Source: Niebla homalea
Taxonomy: Eukaryota; Ascomycota; Lecanoromycetes; Lecanorales; Ramalinaceae
Direction: 5' to 3'
NCBI GenBank assembly: GCA_019925105.1
Contig: JAHGAU010000034.1
Coordinates: forward strand, 620,001 to 684,000
Length of the DNA: 64,000 nucleotides
Positions 1 through 13,129 of this stretch are shown piece after piece. How positions within the stretch are numbered: position 1 is the first letter of the stretch; every line of letters starts with the position of its first letter. The notes under the pieces were generated by a model. That model saw nothing but the letters and a program-made list of their open reading frames with translations. It was not told where the DNA came from and made no database searches. Made by a program: the position numbers and the translations under genes.

Positions 1-2096
1 TTATTTATTTATAACTTATATATAATAAATAAGGTAAAGTATAATTACGATATTTATAAGTAAGAATTAATAATTATTATTTATTTAAGGAAAAGTTCTT
101 TTATATATTAAATATAAAAGAAGTTTTAATTATATATATAGATTATAAGTTACTTATAAAGTTTATAAATATAAATTATTATAAAGACATTTTTATAAAA
201 TAGATAAATAAATTAAGAAAACTATATATTAAAATTAAATATATTAAAGGAGATATTAATAAAGCTATAAATAACAAATTAAAAATATTATTTAATAGCT
301 TAAGTTACGTACTTAATAAAATAATAAAGAAAATAGCCTTTAAAATATAAAAAAATAAAAATAATACGATTTAATTTTAAAAGAATAATAAAGGAGGATA
401 TTATGCTATATTAAAGGAGCTTTTTAAGGAAATAAAGAAGGATAAAATTAACGTTTATAATAATATATAAATTACGATATAATAATTAAAAAGCTAATTA
501 ACTTAAAATGCAAAAAGAAAGTTAATAAAAAAAAACATAAATAAAAGGAAGAAAATAAATATAAAAGAATTATAATTATAAAGGATAATTAATAATAAAT
601 TAATACGGATATATAATATAAGATTAAATAATAATTATAAAATAAAATATATATAAATTAATTATAAATTTACGGAGTTATTAGATTTTAAAAAATTGTT
701 TTATTATAAAGACGATAATTAATATATTAATATTATTAAATATCTTAAATAAAAAAAAATTTAAAAAAAAATACGGTTTAATAAATTAAATTTTATAAAT
801 AACTTATAAATTATAGGTTTAATTCAATTATTAATAAGTTACTTTACGGATATAAAAAGCATTAAACAATATATTTAATAAAAAAATAATAATATAAATA
901 CTTAAAGAAGTTTATAATAACGCGGGATATTTCTTATTAAAAATTATATTAAAAAAACTACGATATCACTATTAATAACCGGATATAATAAAAAATATTA
1001 TAAAATATATATAAGGATACCTGGCTTATACGAAATAAATATACGGAAGCCGTATAATTCCATTAAATCCAATTAAGGTAAAAATCCTTTTTAATTTATT
1101 TAAAGCGGACTTTATTAACCCTTTTAAATAAATATAGGGGGGTCTTTAATATATCTTTAATATAATAAATTATTTCTTATAATTTATATAGTTATTCTAT
1201 ATTACGTTAATTAAAATAAAGGATATAATTATTATATTAAAAAAGTATATAAATTATTACTTAAAACCCGTTATAATATATATAAATATCGGGAAGGTAT
1301 TTATAAATAAAAAAATAAAAAGTTTCCTTTAATTATATAATATCTAATTTATCCTTATATTAAGTATAATATATAAAATAGTAAGTATAATAAAGTTTAA
1401 TAATTAAATTTGGTAAAACGTAATAAAAAAAATATAAACTTAATAAAAATATAATTAAATATAAACGGGAAGATTAATAATATTAAGTATTAACTTAAAA
1501 TATATTAAATATCTAAAATACGCCCTTATTAATATCCTTTTTAAGGTTAAATTAAATATAATATATAAACGTAACGTAATTAAGTTAAGAATCGAAATAC
1601 GTATTATAAAAAGAATAATACCGCCTTTAAAAGAAATAATATATAAAGCCGTTTAAAGATTTATAATAAATTAAATAAATATAAAAAAGGAGTTATAAAA
1701 GAAGTTAAATATAATAAAAAACCAATAGAAAAAACGTTATAATAAAGGAATATAAGGTTAAAATCCGTTAAAAGAAAAGTAATTAATTATATAATAGGAT
1801 CCTATTTTTAATCTTAAAAACTTAAGTTTTATTAAATCGGATTATTTATTATTAAAAGCTTTATAGGAAAATATAAAACTTTATATATATTAAAAAAAAA
1901 TAGAACTTTTATATTTAACTTATTTTATAAGGATTATCTTAAAGTATTTACTTTATATACCGGGTATTTTAAACCCTCTAATAAACCAGAATTAAAAATA
2001 ATAAAAAAAATTAAGATCCGGTAAACGTAAACAAAGAATACTTTAGTCCTTTAGAAACCGTTATAATTATAGATAATATAACTTAAGGGGAGGAAA
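1..2096 (+). mobile_element. Ty3/Gypsy remnant G1 (RNase H, integrase, C-terminus), RIP-degraded
   Basis: The window opens inside the RNase H domain of a Gypsy polyprotein. A plus-strand frame broken by stops still reads IYIDYK near 140-160, the TDHK-like RNase H motif. The region downstream to about 1700 fits the integrase by position and by alignment with G2. The block aligns in the same orientation with 56811-58805, the two copies differing mostly by C/T and G/A changes. A purine run, AAGGGGAGGAAA (2085-2096), looks like the polypurine tract, so a 3' LTR may start near 2097, although I could not find a matching LTR. Almost every CAA, CAG or TGG codon has become a stop, as expected from RIP, so no protein can be made. 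The superfamily is fairly secure from the G2 copy; the LTR edge is not. Confidence 0.75.
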
Positions 2097-5000
2097 TATA
2101 TAAAAATAATACGATGCCGTTTCCTTTATATTTTTATTTTATTTATTTTTATGTTTCGGTATATTAAAGATCCCAAGAAAATACGGATTTAAAAAAAAAA
2201 AGGGAAGGAAAAAAAGGAATAAATAGTTATTTTAATAAACGTAATTAAAAACGAAAAATCAAAAAAGAAGGGAAATAGGAGTATAATAAAGATTCAGAGG
2301 AAATAAGTACGAATAAGGGGATATTAAGTTTTTAACCTTTTATTTATAATTTTTTATTTATTATATTATAAACTATAAAATAACGAAATTATAAAAAGTT
2401 ATAATTATTTATAATTAAAAATATTTCCTTAAAAAGAAAAAGGAAGTATATTAAAAATAATATATAAATAAAAATATAATTAAATATTAAAATTATATAT
2501 TAAAAAATCTATTTAAAAAAACGCCTTTTTTATAAATTATAAATTTAAATATTAAATTTATTATAAGTATTACGTTAAGAATACGGGTAAAATATATTAT
2601 TAATATATATAAAAAATCCATTCTAAATAACGGGTAATTAAAACTTTAATTACGCCTTAAAAATAAATGATTAAATTTAATATTATCCTTTATTATAATA
2701 GTCACGGGGTATAAGACCGTATTAATTATCCTATCTTAAGAATAAAAAAAGAAACGGAGTGGGAGGATTAATATATATATAAGGACGTAACTTAAAACGA
2801 AAATAATTCGTTATTAAGGAGGTGATTTAACGGGTAAGCCCGGTAACGTAACCGAAGAAGCTAATAAAATAATTTAAAAATTAATTAAAACTTTAATCCG
2901 TAAATAACTATATATATATTTTTTTAATAAAGCGTATATTAAAATTAAAATTATAATAATACGCTTAATAACTTTAATCCGGAATTAAAATTAAACAATA
3001 TAAATTAAACGTAATAAAATTAAAAATAATCCGGAATATAAGATTTATTAACGTTAATAATATAAAGTTAAAGAAAAACGTAAACCTCTCCTTAAAGTAT
3101 AACCGTATTACCTACAGAAGTAATTTTAATTAAAAACGGTTAAGGAGTCATATTTAAGTTAAGGACTTTAAAGGCTATCGTATATACGGGGATAAGGCAG
3201 AAAGAGAAACTTATTAAGGGAGAAATGCTTATAGAGATATGGGTAAGGGCTGCCGTACGCATATAACGCGAATAACGGACTTAAGAAGAGGAAAAGTTAG
3301 TGAAAGAGCCCGGGTAAATATATCGTCTAAATGAAAAACCGGTTAATAATCACTTTATATAAAGAGGGAGAGATAATTTATTAAGGTTAGGATTATTAAA
3401 ACCCAAGCTAAATATATCCTTAATTAAGTTTAAGTCGGATAAACGATATTATTTCTTCTTAAGCGATTATTTACGTGACTCCGTTAAGGTATTAATCCTT
3501 AAAGGGGACGGGCTATATTTCATATAGGCCCTTTTATATTAACCAGGCTTATATAACCAAGATAGGCCGGCGATACCGGTAAAGCCGGACCAGCGTAGGA
3601 ATAATTAACGTACCTAAACCGAAAGGGTTAATCGAGTAAACGGGCGAGAAAAAGGTAATATAAACGGCTAAATTAATTAAACGGAAAGTGAAGGAAATAA
3701 ACGGAATAACCGAGATTATTAGAGTAATTAAATAATAAAACGAGATAACTAAGGACTAAAAGCAGGTTATAATAATAATAGTTAGGTACCAGATATAAAG
3801 GACGAAGGAGGGGGTGCCTATTAAGGCTATAGTTATTAAGTTAACTATAAATTATAATTAACTATAAAGCGTATACGACTTTTTATATTAAATTTACGAT
3901 CGGTATCCGGATTAAAAGGTATATAAAATATTAAAGAAGAAGCGTTTACTTAAATTATATCTTAATATTAAAAATCCATAAAAAGGAATTAATAATAATC
4001 GATTAAAAAGCGAATTAATTCATATATATTTAGACAAAAATTATAATCGCCCGGCCGGTATTTAAAGATATAATTTAAATAAACGCCATTTAATAGACCC
4101 TCGATACAGCGGTAATTAATAAAGGTAAAATAACGGCTACCGTCGATTTACTGGTATTTAATATACGCCCGGGCCCCGGTACGTATACGGGAAACATAAA
4201 CCTGAATATATACCGTAAGAAGCTCTTAAAAGTGGGAAAATTAGAATAGGCTAGGATCATAAAAGATTAAAGGATATAGCTTTAAATAAATTATTTAATT
4301 AATATTTAGGCGGACCTTAATAATAATAGGAACATAGTTATTTAGCTTAATTAAGCTAATAATAAAAGTATACTTTCTGGGATATAAGGATATAATAGGA
4401 GTAATTTCGGTTAATATAATTTAAGTCGGAAATTCTGAAAGAATTATAAGCAGGTTAATATAAATACGGGATAAATAAGTAATATTAAGGTTATTAATTT
4501 ATATATACTTTTAAAGGGATAATCGATAATTAAGTACGAGATTAAATTAGGTTCAGGATAAATTAGTTAAAGCATAAAAGGAGTTAAAGATTAAGAAAAT
4601 TAAAGAAATAAGGAAATTTAAAGAAATAAAAAGAAGTAAGAAAAATAAATAAGTGAAAAGGACGAAGTAAATAACCACGCGGTACGATTACAGAGTAAAT
4701 AAATAATCAGACGTTATTTTTAATATCTTACTCACTGACGGAACCGGCTGGGATAAAACTTAATAAATATAACGAACAATATTACCACGTTCAGAAGGAA
4801 CCCCTTTCAATATACCTTCTAGATATACCCTTATCGGGACGATCGTATACAGCCCGTTAAAAGAACGCAGGAATATAATTATTTATATATAGAGATAACC
4901 TTAAGGGTACTTAATATGCTAATTAATTAAGGGAAAAGTAAATAAGTAAATAAGATTAAATATTAAGAATTATAATAAGGAATATACCTTTACGGAATAT

Positions 5001-5957
5001 CATTAAGTATAATACCAAACGTTAAAGGAATTCATACGGAGACCAGAAAGATACCTAAAGATTAATAACCGATTATTTTATTGTTCTTTTTTTTTCTTCT
5101 CTTCCTTTATTTTCCCAACGGATAAATTATTATACCCCTTTAATATCTCCCCGAGACGATATAACGAACCAGTATAAAGATAATACCTATAAAAAGGTAT
5201 AAATTATACGATAACTCGTAATACCTTTTTAATTACGTTAATAAAAAAGATATTGAAATTTATAAAATAAAAAATTTAAATAAAGCTTATTTAATAGCCT
5301 CCCTAAAACGTATTTAAAGTTACGTAACGGACTTACGTAAGATATACTTATTAATAATAAAACTAAAAAAGTAAAAAGAAATACTAAAAGTATATAAATA
5401 AAGGAATAAAGTGAAAAGTGGCCGGTTATAAGTCTAATCCTTATAAAAGGCGTTATCTATAATCTTTTAATAAGCAGAATAAGGCACGTTATACTTTTAA
5501 GCGGATTAAGCATATTATACTTAAGGAAAACATAAATACAGGCAGCCTAAACTTTCGGATAAATAAATATAAAGTACCGTAATCGCCGTTACCAATAATT
5601 AAAATAATAAGGGGATTATTTTTAAGAAGATTAAGTCTTAATATATATATTCATTACTATTAAATAAAACTTAAAAATAAGGCTATAAAGAAAGTAAGTA
5701 AATACGTATATAAAAGGCGTTAAAAAATAAGAATTATTTAATTATAATACGCAATATTAAAGGAGCAGACTTATTATAGAGGGAGCCGGGGCAAGTTATT
5801 ACCGGGTTAATACCTTTCTAACTTTTATACTTATAAAAGTTTAGTTCATTAAAAGGATATTATAAGCGATATATATATAATCGAGATATATATAAACGGG
5901 CATGATATGGTCCAAAGTATAAAGGTATTATAAGCAGCACCTTATTATAAGGGGAGC
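2097..5957. repeat. RIP-degraded repetitive sequence, family not identified
   Basis: Very AT-rich with stops in every frame. Stretches around 3100-4260 are somewhat richer in CpG-containing codons. This follows the presumed end of the G1 polyprotein and precedes an LTR-like repeat at 5958. A short purine run, AAGGGGAGC (5949-5957), touches that repeat as a polypurine tract would, which suggests this is the internal part of an LTR element on the plus strand. A related 30-base segment occurs twice (about 5761-5790 and 5931-5960). I recognise no reverse transcriptase or integrase motif here. Confidence 0.4.
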
Positions 5958-6209
5958 TGGAAAGGGGGAAACCAAGGAAGACATAAAACTTATAACTAGG
6001 TATATAAAGGGGTGAAAACACCAAAAGGGTTAATTAAGGGTAGAATCACTTTATATATACTTTAAGAAGGGAAAACAAGATTAAATAAACCAGCATAAAG
6101 AACCTATATTTTACCAATTTATATAGGGGCTGCGGCCCATCTTCAATTGCACTCTATTGCCACCTGCTATTTCATCACTTTTGCTCTTTCCTTCCTTCCC
6201 ATCTTTTCT
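5958..6209 (+). repeat. LTR-like repeat C, copy 1
   Basis: A segment starting TGGAAAGGGGG recurs at 19614 and 42665 with unrelated sequence to the left in each case, so the left boundary is real. Similarity runs to TTTTCT at 6209, after which all three copies diverge. The right half of this copy (6120-6209) is almost unmutated, with many CA and TG, while the left half is partly RIP-mutated. A purine run lies directly upstream. Together this suggests a 3' LTR on the plus strand. The exact 3' end and any target duplication were not found. Confidence 0.6.
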
Positions 6210-9200
6210 GAGAATAATAACCCTTAACTTCTATAATATTAAAGCGATTTAAGTATTTAATTATAATCTTAAAATTATTATTATATATAATACTTTAAAT
6301 ATATAAAAGGTTAATAAAATAAACGGATTAATAATAATAAAGACTTTAAGTTAATTATAATAATTTTAATTTTTAAAAATAAAAATTTTAAAGATAATTA
6401 TTTAACTTAAAATATATAAAAACCTTAGTTAATCCTATTTTTACCTATTAATATCGTCCGTAAAATTAAAGGCGATTTAAAGATTAAAAAATATATATAT
6501 ATTTATTTTATTTTTATTATATACGATATTAATTCCTTTTTAGATCCGTCTTTTTTATATTAAATCCGTAATTAAATCCTTTTATAATAAAATAAATAGC
6601 TATATAGACTTTCCTTGGTTTTATATTATACCCTCCCTTAATAAGCGGAAGCTATTTTTAAATAATATATATCTTAATTAAATTAATTATAAAGGATAAA
6701 AGTATTATTTTAAATAATATTAATATTTTAAATAATATTTATAATATTTAAATTAAGATAAATAGAAAATATATTCTTTAAATAAAAGCTTTATTTAATC
6801 TTTAATAATTTAAAGACTTAAAAAAGGATTTAAGCCGTTAAAGTATTATAGTATAATATTTCAAAGGATATATATAAATAATTTAATTAATTATTAGCCA
6901 ATATCGGGTTATAATATTTTATTTATAACTTTATTTAACTTATTTATAAGATTTATTTTAACAAAATTTTTAAGTTAATATTTTAATTCTTTAATATACG
7001 GTTAATATATAAAGTAAAAATAAAGTAATATAATTAAATAATTATAAAACGCTTAAGGAGTTAATTATATATAGTTATTAATTAAGGATTATAAGACTTT
7101 AAATTCGGTGTTTCCGGTTTAAAATAAAAATAAGTATTTAACGGTTTAAAAATAATAATCTTTAATTTAAATCTTAAAATCATTAATCGTAAGAAGTTAT
7201 TTTTAAATAGATTTTACATTAATTATAAGCTTAATTTTTAAAAATAAATAAAAATTTATAATAAATTATTTATAATTAAAAGTCTTAAAATTATTAATAT
7301 TTTTATACTCTAATAAAGTTATTTTTAATTATACGTTATACGGTTAAATATATTAATATTAATTTTTTCCGCTTTATTTTACGTTATATCGTTATTATAT
7401 TTTAAGCTTAAATAAATAATATATTAAAATACGTATAAATATTCTTATATACGTTATATTTAATAAACTTCCTTATAACGTTAAGATAGTTTTGAGATAT
7501 AATATTACTTAATAATATAATTAATTTACGCGGAAAAAAAAAAAAGATATAAATTTAATAATAAATTATTTAATAAAGCTTTTAAATAATAATTTAAAAG
7601 CTTTTTAATATAAATAATTATATTACTTAAAATAAAGTGATATTCTCCTTTAAAATTAAATATTAAATAGTTTTTATTTTAATAAAGTTAAAATTATAAT
7701 TAAATCCTCCTTTAAGTACTTAATATTTAATTAATATCTTATAAAATTTATAGTTAATAATATTTAAAGTATAATTATATATTTTATACCGTAATCCTTA
7801 ACTTAATTAACTTTTAATAAATACTTATTATTCTTTATAAATTATTTTTATTTAAACGGTTTTTAACGATTAAGTAATAATTATTTAACGTATAATAAAT
7901 TATATTATAATAATAATATTAAGGACCTTAATTAACTCCTTTAAGAAACTCTGGATATTATAAAGCTTCTTATTTATAATAATTTAATAAATAACCTAAG
8001 AAGCTTATTAAGCTTAATAATTTTAATGAATATTTTATATAATAAATAAATTATTAATTATTCTATAATATAATATTAATATATAATAATTAAATAATAA
8101 AACTATATTATACGGTTTTATTTCCTGGCTATTATATTTTTTAATTATTTCCTTTATTTATGATATTTATTAATTTATAAAGCTTATTAATAGTTATTAT
8201 TATTTACTAAATTAACTCTTTAATAACACTTATAAAGCGGCGGTAAAAATATTTAAGTTTAATTCCTTTAATATTTACCGTTAATTAACCTGAGTTTAAG
8301 GATTCCGTTATTATTTCTTTATTAATAAATCCTTTTTTAATAAAATATTCTTATTTAAATTTTTTTTATTAATTATTTTAAAAGTTTTTTATAATATTAA
8401 ATAAAATATAAAGGAAGCTTTACTTTTATTAATAACGGTATTAATAATTAAATACTTATCCCGATTCTCCCGAAATGAATCTTTATAAATAATTTTATTC
8501 TTACTTGTTTTATTTTTTATTAAAAATATTTTAATTTTTAATTAAAAAGGGTTATTAATATATTTAATAAATATTAATTTTTTCCGGTTTTTTAAGTTTA
8601 ACTTTATTAAATAACATATTAATATTAATGAACTTTAATATTAATTATTAAAAGTCTTTAAAAGTAATTATTACTTTATAAAAAGCGGGTTTTAAATATT
8701 ATAAATTTTTAATTTTTATAATTTACGATTATTTATCGTTTTTTAAACTTTAAATATTTCGCCGGAAATTAAATTATTTTTATTATTTTTATTAATAATA
8801 TTTAAAATATTATTTTTATATTATGGTTATTTACTTTATAAACCTTTTATTCAACGGTTTAAATTATTTACGTTCCGGATTATCGGAACGAATATTAAGA
8901 TTATTTTTAATATTTTATCCGGTATAATAAAAGAAAAGAAATACTTAAAATAAAATAATAAAAAAAGCGTTTATACGATTTAATTTTATTATTTATTAAA
9001 CTTAAACCTTAAATACTTAATTTTTAATTTATTTTTATTTACGTTTAACTTTAACTTATTATAAGTTAAAATAAATATTTTAAAGTCCGGGTTATAAGCT
9101 TAATAATAAGGTTTATTAAGTTTTAATAATTTATATTTATTATCAAAATAAATAAATTTAATTTTTTAAATATACTTATTTAATAATAGATTTAAGAATT

Positions 9201-10669
9201 CCTATAGTCTGTCCGATATATCGCAATTTTTATTAATATCTTTTTTTATTTTCTTTATTCTTAAAATTAAAATAATCAATAATTTATTATTTTTAATCGC
9301 TTTATTATTTTTTAATTTAATATATTACGTTTAATAAAAAAAAACTTATTTTAACCTTTATTTATATATATTTTACGATTTAATCGTTAAGAAAGTCGCT
9401 TTAATAATGAAAGTATTAATTATTAAATTACTTACTTAATATTTAAATTATTTATATTAATATTATATACGTCCGTCTTAATAAGAATCCGCGGAGAAAT
9501 GTAATTTTTTAATAAATATTAAAAGAATATAATAATATTTTCTTTATTAAAAGTTATTATATTTAAAAAAAATAATATAATTATTTTCTTAATTAAGAAC
9601 AAATATTATAACTTAATTATTTAAAACTTAAATAGCTTATAAAACTTTTTAATATCTTTAATATTATCTATAAAAATAATAGTTTTTAAGATCTTAAATA
9701 AATTATTAATTTATTTAAATAAGAAATATTATAAATTAATTATTTTATTTATTGAGTTCTTAAATAAACTTAATTAAATAAATATTCTTAATTTATTTAA
9801 TAATATACAGATAACTTTTATAATATTAAAACATCCGTATTTTTTTTTTACGTTAATTAATATTAAAGTATTTAAGGTTATAAAAATATTAAGGATTAAA
9901 ATATTATTAAGTAATTACGTATATAAGATATTTAATGAATAATATTTAAAACGGAAATCCTTTTATTTATATATAAAATAAAGTTTATTAATAATTAAGA
10001 AATAAATATTAAAAGTATATAAATTATATTATAAGATTTCCTTATTAAAAACTTTAAAAATAATAATTTTTAAACTTATAAATATTATTCTCCGTTAATA
10101 TAATAAATTAATATAACGTAATTAACGTATTATAAGTAAAATAACTTTAATAGATTTATTTTTAATTATATATATTATTATTTTTATTATTTAATATAAA
10201 GGGTTAATAATTATTAATAGTAATTATTTTTAAATATTATTCTTTTTTTAAAGTATTTAAAAATATAATAATTAAAATACTTTTAAAGGGTTAATATATA
10301 AAAAATACGGCTTAAAATAATATACTTTTTTTTAAATCCGGTTTTTATAATTAAGATCGTATTTAATTAATTTTTTAAAAATATTTTTAATATTATTATT
10401 TATTTTACTTTTAATTTATATTTAAATTTCTATTTAATAATGTAAAAAATATACAATAATATTATTTTATTATATATTAACTTTATATTAACCGATTTAC
10501 TTATTCTTAAACCTTAAAAACTTATTTTATAAGATAATATAATTATATATAAAATTATTTACGATTATTTTAATTAATTACGGCGATTATTATAAATTAA
10601 AATACCTATTAAAAAAAATTAAACGGGGAGGTATTTATTATTCTTATATAAAGTATAAAACTTTAAAGA
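6210..10669. repeat. RIP-degraded repeat block, family not identified
   Basis: About 4.5 kb of AT-rich sequence with stops in all frames and no CpA/TpG to speak of. It continues on the far side of the LTR element at 10675-12788, which was inserted into it. The minus strand has short readable patches (for example around 8150-8350), but I do not recognise a domain. No gene is supported. Confidence 0.45.
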
Positions 10670-10674
10670 ATTCC

Positions 10675-10858
10675 TGTTATGTGCAAAGGCCACTGCCAAG
10701 CAATTTGCGGGCACTAACGCTTAATAAGGTATAGCGGGCTTGGTGCTTAATATGCGTACCTACTTATTACTCCTGCATAGCACTTATATAGATCATATTT
10801 TATATACTTACCACCCACTTTTACAGTGTATTTACTTATTACCACCTGGTGCATAATA
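10675..10858. repeat. Left LTR of short retroelement
   Basis: 184 bp. The outer (left) edge TGTTATGTGCAAAGGCC is unmutated. The inner (right) edge reads GCATAATA where the partner has GCATAACA, a CpA to TpA change. Confidence 0.9.
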
Positions 10859-12604
10859 AATAATAATAATAACACGAGTTTTTTTACTTAGTAATTAATA
10901 TAGAGCTCTTAATTACTATACCCCTACCTTCCAGTTCTTCTACTAAAGTATTAAGTATAATATCGCTTACTTAACGTCGATCCCTTTATTAATTATTTAA
11001 TAAATCATTAATTCTACTTATTATTTAATCCTTACGATACTAAAGATACGCGGGAAAGATTTTTTTTTAATTTTAACTTTAATAACTCCGGCATTAGGGT
11101 TACCGCTATAATAATAAGATTTTTCCTCCTTTATTAAAGTAATTTAAACTTTAATAATGAGTTAATAATCTTTTATTAATAACGTTAAGTCCTTAATAAA
11201 CCGTATAAATACTTTTAAGACCCGTTAAAAGTTATTAATATAATAACGATAACGTAAACTTTACTTAATTAATAAGCTACTTAATCTAAAAAAAGAAAAG
11301 GATATACCGTATATTTTAAAAACGTATAACCCTTAATAAGTTTCTTAAATTTTATATACCGTATAAATTTCTAAGATAAACCGCTAATATATTAAGGAAG
11401 TCAGTTACTTTAACGGTATTAATAACGTTTATAAATTTATTAATAAACTTCTTATTATCGGTTTAATTAAGTTATTATCTTTAATCCTTAAATATATCGT
11501 TATATATTTTCTTAAAAATAATAAGAACTTCTTAAAAAAGGTTTATAATTAATAAACATTTAAGCTTTACTTTATTATTTATAAAACGCTTTAATAAATT
11601 ACCTCTTTAACTTTTTTTAATTTTAAATTTAAAAAACGTTTTAATACCCTAAAGAATTAACTCTTAAAGCAATTAATACGTATAAAGTATATCCGGAAAG
11701 ACGTAATTAATTAAATGAGTATTACCGCCTTTATTAAGTAAGTAATAATATTTTACTACCGTATTAACAGTTAATCTATTTAAAAGTAATTAATATAAAT
11801 GGCCTTTAACCGGTTTAAAAAACTTCTTAAAAATACCTTATAAAGGCCGGTAAACGGCTTATTTAAGGGTTTTATCGAGGACGTCCGTATACGGTAACCT
11901 GGTTAATATAAGCAATAATAATATTATAGTAAAACGAAATTTTAATATAATAAAAAAATTATAAAATACGTTTAACCCCGTTAGGTTACCGGTAATTATA
12001 AGGTTAATAAGAGTAAGTTTAAGTAAAGCGATAAATACCGCCCCGTTAATAAAGTTACTCGTAAAGTACTCCCCGTACCGGACTTTTTAAAGGTTTATTA
12101 TTTACGTAATAATAATAATAATACGGACCCTACCCTTAAGTCCGACGATGAGATTAAGTTTTTACTATAGGACGAATACGTCGGTATATATTAAGTGGAT
12201 AATTAAGCTTATTTTTATAATAAAAAGAGTAATATATAATCCTCTTATAACCCGGACTGGAATAATACCGTTACCACGGCCACCAAAAGCTCGAAAGGAT
12301 ACTTATTCGGCTAAACCCCGGATATCACGGATTTAAGCGATTTAACTTTCTTAAAATACTTAAATCCACGATTATTTCCCGGGTGAAATCGCGATAACTA
12401 CCTGGCTTACGGGTTTTTAACTGGTTTTTTAACTTATTATTATTGTACTTTTTTAATACGCCGTTATTACGTATTATTTCCACTTCTTTAATTTCCTTAA
12501 CGCTGGATATACTTATTCTTTAGCCCCGGAGCCGCTTTTACTTATAAGGCTATTAACCTCGCCGTCATTACGTAAGCGTAACATTTTTCCTTTTTTAATA
12601 TATT

Positions 12605-12788
12605 TATTATATATAAAGGCCACTATTAAGCAATTTACAGGCATTAACGCTTAATAAGGTATAACAGGCTTGGTGCTTAATATACGTACCTATTTATTAC
12701 TCCTGCATAGCACTTATATAGATCATATTTTATATACTTACCACCCACTTTTACAGTGCATTTACTTATCACCACCTGGTGCATAACA
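12605..12788. repeat. Right LTR of short retroelement
   Basis: 184 bp. The inner (left) edge TATTATATATAAAGGCC is the RIP-mutated version of the partner's TGTTATGTGCAAAGGCC. The outer (right) edge, ending GGTGCATAACA, is unmutated. Confidence 0.9.
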
Positions 12789-12793
12789 ATTCC

Positions 12794-13073
12794 CGAAAAT
12801 TTTAACGTTAAAACCTATATAAATAAAATAATAATAAAGAATATAAAAAATATTTTTTATAATAAAAAATTTAAACCTTAATATAAAAGCGATAATAATT
12901 TAATATAAAATTTTAATTATAAATATTATAAAAGTAAACGGTAAATATATAAAATAATAGATTTTAATAAAAAGTAAAAAATTTATACGGCGCGTTATTA
13001 AAAATTTATAAATCTAATTAAAATATAGGCTTCTAAGCTTAAACGCATAAAAAAAAGCTTATTTATCAGTATT
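12794..13073. repeat. Continuation of the RIP-degraded block split by the LTR element
   Basis: AT-rich sequence of the same character as the block before 10670. The target duplication shows the two were once joined. No gene seen. Confidence 0.5.
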
Positions 13074-13129
13074 TAACCCGAAGGGGCTTAAATATAGGAC
13101 CTAACCCGAAGGGGCTTAGGGCCGGGCCC
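13074..13129. repeat. Short duplicated motif and GC palindrome at the island boundary
   Basis: TAACCCGAAGGGGCTTA occurs at 13074-13090 and again at 13102-13118. It is followed at once by the palindrome GGGCCGGGCCC (13119-13129). Base composition switches here from AT-rich repeat to normal sequence. This may be the rim of a degraded element; its function is unknown. Confidence 0.6.

Larger units (their letters stand above)
10670..12793. mobile_element. Complete short LTR retroelement (2114 bp) with ATTCC target duplication
   Basis: Two direct 184-bp repeats (10675-10858 and 12605-12788) begin TGTTAT/TATTAT and end TAATA/TAACA, the TG...CA ends of an LTR allowing for RIP. ATTCC directly precedes the first (10670-10674) and follows the second (12789-12793), a clean 5-bp duplication. 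The 1.75 kb interior is too small for a full gag-pol, so the element is non-autonomous. Faint gag-like similarity may lie on the minus strand, but orientation stays open because no polypurine tract or primer site is clear. One 62-codon frame at 12148-12336 survives by chance and is not a credible gene. Confidence 0.9.

Noticed and set aside
12148..12336. 62-codon frame in the short LTR element
   Set aside because: Sits in RIP-degraded interior with stops on both sides; composition is that of AT-rich chance sequence.
1..13073. Mitochondrial or plasmid origin because of the extreme AT content
   Set aside because: Dinucleotide bias (loss of CpA/TpG with CpG kept), recognisable retroelement parts and target duplications point to RIP in nuclear DNA.
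13119..13129. Transposon terminal inverted repeat
   Set aside because: The GGGCCGGGCCC palindrome has no matching partner at the right side of the island.
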